This document shows, piece after piece, positions 1 through 4,098 of a stretch of 10,319 nt of DNA (the stretch's first letter is position 1; every line of letters begins with the position of its first letter). The stretch is from positions 1 to 10,319 of the forward strand of contig JAICQC010000138.1 in the NCBI GenBank assembly GCA_025938055.1. Direction: 5' to 3'. Below the pieces are notes generated by a model that was not told the DNA's origin, ran no database searches, and saw only the letters and a program-made list of their open reading frames with translations. The stretch comes from Anaerolineales bacterium. Its GTDB lineage: Bacteria; Chloroflexota; Anaerolineae; Anaerolineales; Villigracilaceae. The position numbers and the translations under genes are program-made.

Positions 1-452
1 CCCATCTCGACTTTTGTGTTGGTATCGGTAGCAATGTTATTAGCTTCCTTTTTCTTTGATGCGGCAAAACGGAGAGATTTTATTAGTTTCTCATATCCTC
101 CGGGTTTATATAAATCAGCCCACTGATAGCGCGATAATCTTTCTGGAATGTTGCACTCATCTAACCTTGCTGGAATTGGAAATATTGCACCATCTGGTTT
201 TTCATCAGCCACGTCGAGTGCCATTTTGATTTCTTTTTGGTAATACCCTGATTTCGTAATTGAACCACGTGACAAACAAATAATTATCGCATCGGCATGT
301 TGAACCGCGTGACGAATCTCTCTATCCCAGTCCTGACCGGGTAATAGCTTTTCTTCATCCAACCAGACATCAAAACCATCTCGTGATAGCTTCTGGTAGA
401 GTTGCCGAACCGCCGCTTTGTCGTTCGATGAATGACAGAGAAATATAGACAT
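1..452 (-). CDS. TIR-domain protein (N-terminal part, cut by window edge)
   Basis: Reading the minus strand from the ATG at 452 gives 150 residues open to the window edge, so the C-terminus is missing. Residues 1-115 look like a bacterial TIR domain. Seen are the first strand and loop (IFLCHSSND, residues 3-11), a BB-loop-like stretch (WLDEEKLLPGQDW, 30-42), and a helix with SGYYQKEIKMAL (68-79). Glu74 sits where the catalytic glutamate of NAD-cleaving TIR enzymes is found. A typical end follows (ECNIPERL, then YQWADLY). Related bacterial TIR proteins hydrolyse NAD+ or make cyclic ADP-ribose signals in anti-phage defence, or act as scaffolds. The missing C-terminal part would show which sensor or effector it carries. 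Residues after about 130 are a polar linker, as expected before a second domain. An in-frame ATG at 470 would add six residues; neither start has a clear ribosome binding site. The gene is visibly AT-richer than the integrase. It lies outside the tRNA-borne element. Confidence 0.88.
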   Translation of the reverse strand, partial: MSIFLCHSSNDKAAVRQLYQKLSRDGFDVWLDEEKLLPGQDWDREIRHAVQHADAIIICLSRGSITKSGYYQKEIKMALDVADEKPDGAIFPIPARLDECNIPERLSRYQWADLYKPGGYEKLIKSLRFAASKKKEANNIATDTNTKVEM

Positions 453-481
453 AAATAGTATTTTACGCATTTTCTATCGGA

Positions 482-509
482 TTGTCATGGGTAGAATCCG
501 CGCTATAAT
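482..509 (+). promoter_or_regulatory. Sigma70-like promoter pointing right
   Basis: TTGTCA (482-487) and a perfect TATAAT (504-509) are separated by 16 bases. Transcription would begin near 516, at the foot of the hairpin at 516-543, and run towards the displaced tRNA fragment, antisense to it. No convincing gene follows on this strand, so the match may be chance or may drive a short RNA. Confidence 0.35.
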
Positions 510-515
510 GGGCAC

Positions 516-543
516 TTGCCTAACGAAACCACGTTAGATGCAA
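516..543. repeat. Inverted repeat resembling attC end boxes
   Basis: TTGC-CTAACG (516-525) pairs with CGTTAG-AT-GCAA (532-543) around a six-base loop, leaving two unpaired bases (AT) on one arm. The arms contain GCCTAAC and GTTAGAT on the plus strand (GTTAGGC and ATCTAAC on the minus strand), which fit the RYYYAAC and GTTRRRY boxes of integron attC sites. The inner boxes and long variable loop of a working attC are absent, so at most this is a collapsed site. It lies about 50 bases upstream of the TIR gene. Confidence 0.4.
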
Positions 544-559
544 CGGTGTCCTAGAACGC

Positions 560-587
560 AAAAACGCCCCATTACAGAGCGTTTTGC
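560..587 (-). terminator. Intrinsic terminator, original tRNA-Ser terminator
   Basis: On the minus strand AAAACGCTC (585-577) pairs with GGGCGTTTT (569-561) around a seven-base loop and runs on into another T. One pair is a U-G wobble in the minus-strand RNA but a C-A mismatch in the plus-strand RNA, so it works best on the minus strand. It directly follows the displaced tRNA 3' fragment, which is what the uninterrupted tRNA gene would have had. Confidence 0.7.
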
Positions 588-591
588 ATCA

Positions 592-671
592 GCGGAGAGG
601 GCGGGATTTGAACCCGCGAACCTTTGTGGGTTACACGCTTTCCAAGCGTGCGCGCTAAGCCAGACTACGCG
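592..671 (-). repeat. Displaced 3' fragment of tRNA-Ser (distal attachment site)
   Basis: These 80 bases are identical to 2132-2211 of the intact tRNA-Ser and lie in the same orientation. The fragment carries the D-arm, anticodon arm (GGA), variable arm, T-arm, 3' acceptor strand and discriminator base. The 5' acceptor strand is missing and replaced by unrelated sequence, so it cannot fold into a tRNA. After the discriminator G it reads CTG rather than CCA. With the terminator just beyond, this is best read as the original 3' end of the tRNA gene pushed away when the element integrated. Confidence 0.88.
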
Positions 672-687
672 TACCGTAAATTACCGT
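672..687. repeat. Tandem TACCGT motifs at the element's inner left edge
   Basis: TACCGT occurs at 672-677 and again at 682-687, ten bases apart, immediately inside the left attachment repeat. Related motifs lie at the right end: TACCGC at 2090-2095 and its inverse ACGGTA at 2113-2118. Spacing of one helical turn next to an attachment core is what arm-type recombinase binding sites look like, but this assignment is inference. Confidence 0.4.
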
Positions 688-813
688 TTAGCTGTAGTTT
701 CTTGCTAGGCATGCGCGCTTATTTTCAACGCGAAAGAGTAACGCGTCAAGGTTAAGAGGGCGGAGATACCAACGCAAATAACAACTCCCTTATTGAGGCC
801 CTGCTGAAAGATA

Positions 814-838
814 AAACCGCCCTAATCAGGGGCGGTTT
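814..838 (-). terminator. Intrinsic terminator after the small ORF
   Basis: AAACCGCCC (814-822) and GGGCGGTTT (830-838) form a perfect nine-pair stem with a seven-base loop. On the minus strand it is followed by a T-rich tail (TTTTATCTTT), better than the plus-strand tail. It lies 43 bases after the stop of the 53-residue ORF at 882-1043 and would end that transcript, and any read-through from the integrase. Confidence 0.75.
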
Positions 839-881
839 CTCATTGGGGAAGTTTCCCGATCTTTGTGCTACGAGACTGTTA

Positions 882-1043
882 TCATTGCCAAAGCGGAATT
901 ATTACGCAACAACAATTGAGAACCAGTCCGGTAGATGCCAAGATGGTAATCCTGGCTATTCTATTTCGAGAGTTCCATAAATCCGAGATGCGTTTTCCGA
1001 TACCAACCCGTTCAGTGGGCTGTGGGGCTTGGTTTAAATTCAT
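882..1043 (-). CDS. Small predicted membrane protein of the element (53 aa)
   Basis: An ATG at 1043 opens 53 codons ending with TGA at 884-882. The first 20 or so residues are polar (MNLNQAPQPTERVG), then a basic stretch with tryptophan (DLWNSRNRIAR, 21-31) leads into a hydrophobic helix (about 32-52) with three consecutive cysteines (CCC, 44-46). The positive residues before the helix predict a cytoplasmic N-terminus and one membrane span. I do not recognise a family. The layout recalls the membrane-anchored N-termini of larger secreted proteins, so it could be a truncated remnant. Support for a real gene comes from its surroundings: a promoter and palindrome just upstream (1062-1109) and a terminator just downstream (814-838). 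An AAGGA lies 12 bases before the ATG, rather far for a ribosome binding site. Confidence 0.5.
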   Translation of the reverse strand: MNLNQAPQPTERVGIGKRISDLWNSRNRIARITILASTGLVLNCCCVIIPLWQ

Positions 1044-1061
1044 GCTTTTGTTTCATCCTTA

Positions 1062-1109
1062 CTAGGTTAAGATAACCTAGATCTTACCGGGCAAATGCTA
1101 TATTACCAA
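1062..1109 (-). promoter_or_regulatory. Promoter with overlapping palindromic operator
   Basis: On the minus strand TTGGTA (1109-1104) and TAAGAT (1086-1081) are 17 bases apart. Directly after the -10 box lies CTAGGTTATCTTAACCTAG (1080-1062), a palindrome with eight-base arms and a three-base centre that would straddle the start of transcription near 1074. A second pairing (1065-1073 with 1081-1088) competes with it in RNA. The position suggests a repressor operator controlling the small ORF at 882-1043. No repressor gene is visible in the element. Confidence 0.5.
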
Positions 1110-1156
1110 TAAGGAATAGCCCCCTGGCTGGATAGGGTTTTCACTCTGTAGCTACA

Positions 1157-2083
1157 TTAACTTCCATTGCGCAAGTTATCCACCGGGGAATGTGCCTTAT
1201 GTTCTCTCAGCAGGTCATCGTCAACCATCTGGGCGTAATAGGTAACCATTTCGAGATCCTCCCAGCCGCCCAGCTCGCGCAAGTGGGAGGGGCGCATGTC
1301 GGCGCGAAGTGCCAGGATTGCAAACGTCCGCCGTAGCGCGTGCGCTGTGACGTGGATACCTGTTTTATTAGTCAACCTTTGGAAGATCCGAATAAAACCG
1401 CCGTGAGTAAAGCGCGTGCCTGCTCTCGTCTGGAATACCGCGCCGTCCCGATCTTCAAGGGTTCGCCGGTAGGCAAGTAATGCGCGCCGTACCCTTGCAC
1501 CGACTGCCGCGGTTCGGTCCTTGCGTCCTTTGCCTTCCCTCACTCTGACGCGCCCGCTCTGCATGTCTATATCGTTCCAGTTCAAATTGACAACCTCAGC
1601 GCGCCGCAACCCACTATCTGCCAGAAATAAGACAACCGCCTTATCCCTGACATTGCAGGCGCTCACGATCTGCTTTAGCTGCTCGGCGGTCAAAACTGGG
1701 AGGCGCTTCTTTGCCAGCTTCGGCATATCGAAGCGGACCTGCGCCGGGGTATATCCTTCGGCGTGCCAGAAGCGTAGCAGTGTCTTTATCGCGCGTGCGT
1801 AGTCGTGGATGGTGGTATCTTGTAACTCGCGGGCTGCAAGCTCGGCAAGGAATTGCCGGACGTGCCGCGCCGTGACCTGTTCGGGGCTGGTTATGTTTTG
1901 TGCTTCGATCCACTCGAGGAACTTGCCCGCCGTAAATCGATAAAAACTCAGAGTAACGGACGTGCAATTCATCGCCTGCCGGGACAAGATGAAGTCGGTA
2001 TATGCGTCATGTAAAGCGACGGAGGCAAGTGACCATCCACGGGACTGCTGCGCTTGTTTCTGGGTTGTCTTGGTTCGGGGCAT
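1157..2083 (-). CDS. Tyrosine recombinase / integrase (XerD-like)
   Basis: A site-specific recombinase of 308 residues from the ATG at 2083. Upstream in-frame starts exist (ATG 2098, TTG 2113) but lie inside a terminator-like hairpin, so I prefer 2083. Numbering from the TTG start (subtract 10 for this model), an N-terminal SAM-like DNA-binding domain spans about 33-120 and the catalytic domain 140-310. The full catalytic set is visible: Arg170 in DSGLRRAE, Lys195 in GKGRKDR, His258 and Arg261 in HALRR, Trp284 in LGGWEDLE in the His/Trp position, and nucleophile Tyr293 in TYYAQ. No insertion or truncation is seen, so it should be active. The start faces the tRNA-Ser gene, 50 bases away, and the enzyme most likely recombines within the 80-bp tRNA repeats. 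No excisionase is seen. GC content is higher than in the TIR gene. No strong ribosome binding site precedes the start. Confidence 0.95.
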   Translation of the reverse strand: MPRTKTTQKQAQQSRGWSLASVALHDAYTDFILSRQAMNCTSVTLSFYRFTAGKFLEWIEAQNITSPEQVTARHVRQFLAELAARELQDTTIHDYARAIKTLLRFWHAEGYTPAQVRFDMPKLAKKRLPVLTAEQLKQIVSACNVRDKAVVLFLADSGLRRAEVVNLNWNDIDMQSGRVRVREGKGRKDRTAAVGARVRRALLAYRRTLEDRDGAVFQTRAGTRFTHGGFIRIFQRLTNKTGIHVTAHALRRTFAILALRADMRPSHLRELGGWEDLEMVTYYAQMVDDDLLREHKAHSPVDNLRNGS

Positions 2084-2122
2084 AAAAAATACCGCCATAT
2101 CTAGCCGATACAACGGTATTTT
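2084..2122 (-). terminator. Terminator or attenuator between tRNA-Ser and integrase
   Basis: On the minus strand AAAATACCG (2122-2114) pairs with CGGTATTTT (2094-2086), with two further T before the ATG at 2083. The loop is long, 19 bases. It ends tRNA transcription and lies immediately before the chosen integrase start, so tRNA read-through into the integrase would be limited by it. It replaces the original tRNA terminator now at 560-587. Confidence 0.6.
2090..2118. repeat. TACCG-type motifs at the element's right end
   Basis: TACCGC (2090-2095) and the inverted copy ACGGTA (2113-2118) match the tandem TACCGT motifs at 672-687. Here they coincide with the stem of the hairpin at 2084-2122, so they may simply reflect that stem. 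Confidence 0.3.
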
Positions 2123-2129
2123 GCGGCTC

Positions 2130-2219
2130 TGGCGGAGAGGGCGGGATTTGAACCCGCGAACCTTTGTGGGTTACACGCTTTCCAAGCGTGCGCGCTAAGC
2201 CAGACTACGCGACCTCTCC
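2130..2219 (-). tRNA. tRNA-Ser (GGA anticodon)
   Basis: Complete class II tRNA of 90 bases including an encoded CCA (2132-2130). The acceptor arms GGAGAGG (2219-2213) and CCTCTCC (2140-2134) pair fully, with discriminator G at 2133. The anticodon stem CACGC/GCGTG encloses TTGGAAA, giving anticodon GGA (2183-2181) that reads UCC and UCU serine codons. A variable arm (AACC/GGTT) marks the serine class, and the T-arm is GCGGG-TTCAAAT-CCCGC. The 3' 80 bases were probably brought in by the integrated element, because the original 3' end lies at 592-671. Only the first eight bases at the 5' end are certainly host sequence. The element's copy encodes CCA and the displaced one does not. Confidence 0.96.
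2132..2211 (-). repeat. Proximal attachment repeat within tRNA-Ser
   Basis: This is the copy of the 80-bp direct repeat that completes the functional tRNA. Identity with 592-671 stops at the second base of the encoded CCA on one side and after tRNA position 9 on the other. Recombination anywhere within it would excise the element and leave one intact tRNA gene. Confidence 0.88.
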
Positions 2220-2235
2220 ATTTTCAAGCGGCAAA

Positions 2236-2241
2236 ATTATA
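2236..2241 (-). promoter_or_regulatory. Extended -10 promoter for tRNA-Ser
   Basis: A perfect TATAAT on the minus strand is preceded by TGG, giving the TGN extension of an extended -10 promoter. The expected start near 2229 leaves a leader of about ten bases before the tRNA 5' end at 2219. No good -35 box is present, and its place is taken by the neighbouring terminator stem. Confidence 0.6.
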
Positions 2242-2250
2242 CCAGAAATT

Positions 2251-2284
2251 AAAACATGGCTGGCGTATGTGCCAGCCATGTTTT
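2251..2284 (-). terminator. Strong terminator of the cytochrome operon
   Basis: AAAACATGGCTGGC (2251-2264) and GCCAGCCATGTTTT (2271-2284) form a perfect 14-pair stem with a six-base loop and T-rich ends on both strands. It lies 20 bases beyond the stop of the lipoprotein cytochrome gene and separates that operon from the tRNA. Confidence 0.88.
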
Positions 2285-2304
2285 ATAAAAATAATATACT
2301 TACC

Positions 2305-2811
2305 TTAGCTATCCAGCGCGCCCTGGTTCACCCAATCGGTGATGAGTTGGACCTGAGGCGGCGTGAGCTTGGGTCCGCGCTTGGGCATCTTCTGCGTGGC
2401 AACCATTTCCACGAGCAGACTGTTCGCGGCATCGCCGGGGATGACCACCGGACCATTGTCGGAGCCAGCCATGATATCTGCATGAGTCAGCAGGACGAGG
2501 CCTTCCTCGGTCCGATCCCCGCCATGGCAGCCGCTGCAGCGGTTTTCGATAATCGGAAGAATATCATTCGCAAAACTGACGGTGGCGCCTTCGGCGGCTG
2601 GCTGTGTCGGTGCTGCCGGGTCTGTCGCTGGTACCTCCGTGGCAGTCGGGGGCTCGGTCGCCACAGCTGTATCTGTTGGCGCCAGGGTAGCGGGACCTTC
2701 GGCTGACTCAATTGGCGGCGAAGTGGGTGCGGCCGTGGGCTGAGCCCCACAGGCGGATAACAATCCAACGATCAAAATCAGTAAAGCGATCTTTACGTGC
2801 CGTGACTTCAT
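2305..2811 (-). CDS. Lipoprotein c-type cytochrome, planctomycete-type domain
   Basis: Predicted electron carrier of 168 residues, anchored at the outer face of the cytoplasmic membrane. A hydrophobic signal (7-19) ends in a lipobox (LSAC) with Cys21 as the lipidated residue. Residues 22-75 are a flexible linker rich in Pro, Thr and Ala. The C-terminal part (77-166) resembles the planctomycete cytochrome c domain (PSCyt1), beginning VSFANDILPIIENRC and ending near TDWVNQGA. It has one haem-binding motif, Cys92-Cys95-His96 (CSGCH), and Met142 (KMPKRG) is the likely distal ligand. The start is supported by AGGAG nine bases upstream. That ribosome binding site overlaps the TAG stop of the DUF2231 gene, suggesting translational coupling. 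Its electron partner is not shown by the sequence. Confidence 0.9.
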   Translation of the reverse strand: MKSRHVKIALLILIVGLLSACGAQPTAAPTSPPIESAEGPATLAPTDTAVATEPPTATEVPATDPAAPTQPAAEGATVSFANDILPIIENRCSGCHGGDRTEEGLVLLTHADIMAGSDNGPVVIPGDAANSLLVEMVATQKMPKRGPKLTPPQVQLITDWVNQGALDS

Positions 2812-2823
2812 GTTTGTATGCTC

Positions 2824-3261
2824 CTAAAAACCGTATAGAATGACGCCACCCAAAAACGCAAGCACCAGCGCGATGGCAAAACTGACGCCATACGATGCTA
2901 TGTACAGGAAGCGATTGCCTTGTTGAAACAGATTTGGGTTGCGAAAACGGACGAGGCTGATCCCTGCGGTGAGAAAGAAAAGGACGGTAGCGAGGATAAT
3001 CTTTGTGCTGGCATTGGGCGCCTGTCCTTCATAATTTTGTATGTTATCCATCACACCGGTAAGACCTGCCGCAATCGTGCCAAGGAACGCCAGGACAATG
3101 TTCGCAAAGGCAGCCTGCTCGAGCGAGGAATTATTTCTCCAGGAGGCGAGCAGGATAAAAAGGAACGCTGCCCCGGTGAGGGCGATGGGGAAATGCACGA
3201 TCATTGGGTGCGTGGGATGCAATTCGGTCAGTGCATGAATGACGCGATTGATGAAATCCAT
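2824..3261 (-). CDS. DUF2231 four-helix membrane protein
   Basis: A 145-residue integral membrane protein of the DUF2231 family, recognised by the N-terminal signature LHPTHPMIVHFPIAL followed by a hydrophobic helix. Four membrane spans are visible, the last two close to the C-terminus. The two conserved histidines near the first helix (in HPMIVHF) could bind haem or metal, as often suggested for this family, but this is not proven. I chose the ATG at 3261 because AGAGGAGAG lies just upstream (3273-3265); a longer frame adding eight residues has no such site. It is the first gene of a two-gene operon with the lipoprotein cytochrome, 12 bases downstream. Pairing with a c-type cytochrome is common for this family and suggests a membrane electron-transfer role. 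Confidence 0.88.
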   Translation of the reverse strand: MDFINRVIHALTELHPTHPMIVHFPIALTGAAFLFILLASWRNNSSLEQAAFANIVLAFLGTIAAGLTGVMDNIQNYEGQAPNASTKIILATVLFFLTAGISLVRFRNPNLFQQGNRFLYIASYGVSFAIALVLAFLGGVILYGF

Positions 3262-3291
3262 CTTCTCTCCTCTATAATTTTTCAAATTCCA

Positions 3292-3317
3292 TAAGACCCT
3301 GGTGAACCAGGGTCTTA
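3292..3317. repeat. Perfect 11-bp inverted repeat upstream of DUF2231 gene
   Basis: TAAGACCCTGG (3292-3302) and CCAGGGTCTTA (3307-3317) flank a four-base loop TGAA. There is no T-run on either side and no gene that would need terminating here. It lies about 30 bases before the start codon on the minus strand, so it may be an operator or a hairpin in the mRNA leader of the DUF2231-cytochrome operon. Confidence 0.6.
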
Positions 3318-3451
3318 CATCTTACACATACGCAATATTTTGCTACCCAGATGTACTTTAGCAGCAGCCTATTACCCGAATATATATAAGAATATATTAA
3401 TAATCAGGACGGTTGATTCGATTTTTCAGTGTATCAATATACTGTTGGATC

Positions 3452-3664
3452 ATGGCATATCAACTCTCGGAGTCGTCAACCGAAGAGAAGATTTCCATAA
3501 AGCATAGTGAGGAAACAAGTAAGGAATATGAAGATATTGTGGAGAGACATGAACTGTCCAGCTTGATGATGAGTGCAGACGAAGTCTCGCCAAAAGGGAG
3601 ATATATGTTGCCATTTGACATATCTGAATTATGTCGTTATAATTGTGCATTATCACACAATTAA
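3452..3664 (+). CDS. Doubtful small ORF (70 aa)
   Basis: An ATG at 3452 opens 70 codons of polar, acidic sequence with no recognisable motif; a TTG at 3413 would extend it by 13. No clear ribosome binding site precedes either start. The only support is an intrinsic terminator just after the stop. Against it, a perfect consensus promoter (3615-3643) lies inside it, which suggests the stretch is control region rather than gene. The rest of 3318-3451 is AT-rich and I see nothing coding in it. Confidence 0.18.
   Translation: MAYQLSESSTEEKISIKHSEETSKEYEDIVERHELSSLMMSADEVSPKGRYMLPFDISELCRYNCALSHN
3615..3643 (+). promoter_or_regulatory. Perfect consensus sigma70 promoter P1
   Basis: TTGACA (3615-3620), 17 bases, TATAAT (3638-3643): a full match to the consensus in both boxes and spacing. 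Transcription should start near 3650. The next element is the terminator at 3672-3706 and then the ATPase operon, so P1 makes either a short RNA of about 57 bases or the attenuated long mRNA of the operon. Confidence 0.72.
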
Positions 3665-3671
3665 GATTGAG

Positions 3672-3706
3672 AATATCTGATCTGCGCAGCCAGACCAGAT
3701 ATTTTT
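3672..3706 (+). terminator. Intrinsic terminator or attenuator in the ATPase leader
   Basis: AATATCTG (3672-3679) pairs with CAGATATT (3696-3703), extended after one mismatch by TCTG with CAGA, around a six-base loop. Four or more T follow. It lies between P1 and the first ATPase gene, so it would stop most P1 transcripts unless regulated. Confidence 0.7.
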
Positions 3707-3714
3707 ATCAAGCC

Positions 3715-3743
3715 TTGATGACGACCTGTTTATACTTTACAAT
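3715..3743 (+). promoter_or_regulatory. Second promoter P2 of the ATPase operon
   Basis: TTGATG (3715-3720), 17 bases, TACAAT (3738-3743). A start near 3750 gives a leader of about 34 bases before the first gene, which has a good ribosome binding site (GAGGTG, 3770-3775). It lies after the terminator and so escapes it. Confidence 0.5.
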
Positions 3744-3783
3744 TAGTTTTCGGGTGTACGTATCCTAGTGAGGTGAAATCACA

Positions 3784-4095
3784 ATGAACGAGAAATCCAT
3801 TCAGCAGGTGCTCGAAATAGAAAAAAAGGCTCAGGAGATTCAAGAAGAGGCACAACGTGAGGCGCAGGAGCTGCCGAGAGCAGCCGAACAGGAAGCGCAG
3901 GCGCTGATCGCAAAAGTCAAGGCAGAAGCTCAGGAAGAGGCGCGCAAGATCATTGCCGATGCTCAGGCAGAGGATAAAGCAGAGGAAATCCTGGCTGAAG
4001 TGGAACAAACGAACAGTGACTTTGAAGCCAAGGCGAATGCCAATCTGGATAAAGCTGTCAATTATGTTTTAGAACGCGTACTTGGCAGGGCTTAA
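3784..4095 (+). CDS. A/V-type ATPase subunit H (G-type peripheral stalk)
   Basis: A 103-residue, almost wholly helical, charged protein. Residues 10-75 are Ala/Glu/Gln/Lys-rich with the hendecad-like pattern of a right-handed coiled coil (for example AQEEARKIIADAQAED), and the C-terminal 35 residues form a second helix. Length, composition and position at the head of an ATPase operon fit the H or G subunit, which pairs with subunit E to form the peripheral stalk holding the catalytic head against the membrane stator. The ATG has GAGGTG eight bases upstream. The next gene starts three bases after its stop. The family is recognised mainly by pattern and context, since stalk subunits have little conserved sequence. 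Confidence 0.85.
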   Translation: MNEKSIQQVLEIEKKAQEIQEEAQREAQELPRAAEQEAQALIAKVKAEAQEEARKIIADAQAEDKAEEILAEVEQTNSDFEAKANANLDKAVNYVLERVLGRA

Positions 4096-4098
4096 TCC

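Larger units (their letters stand above)
592..2211. mobile_element. Minimal tRNA-Ser-integrated element (about 1.54 kb)
   Basis: Two 80-bp direct repeats of the tRNA-Ser 3' portion (592-671 and 2132-2211) bracket the segment. The repeat-to-repeat offset of 1,540 bp is the apparent insert size. The tyrosine recombinase gene starts right beside the intact tRNA, with the element on the tRNA's 3' side, the usual layout of integrative elements in tRNA genes. Besides the recombinase only a 53-residue ORF with its own control signals is seen. No replication, excision, conjugation or capsid gene is visible, so it may be a satellite relying on others or a remnant deleted internally. The complete repeats and intact recombinase argue that it could still excise. 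Confidence 0.8.

Noticed and set aside
516..543. A working integron attC site
   Set aside because: Only 22 bases span the two outer boxes, with no inner boxes or variable loop, and no integron integrase is in the window; kept only as a resemblance.
592..671. A second functional tRNA-Ser gene
   Set aside because: The 5' acceptor strand is absent and the sequence that replaces it cannot pair with CCTCTCC, so no tRNA can form.
865..1065. Plus-strand ORF of 66 codons in the element
   Set aside because: No ribosome binding site and no recognisable motif. It lies opposite the better supported minus-strand ORF with promoter and terminator.
1962..2198. Plus-strand ORF of 78 codons ending in a sequence like RRGRDLNPR
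   Set aside because: Its end is the translated antisense of the tRNA-Ser and its start is antisense to the integrase, a common false ORF.
3450..3656. Minus-strand ORF of 68 codons in the ATPase control region
   Set aside because: No start signals, no family resemblance, and it is antisense to a consensus promoter.
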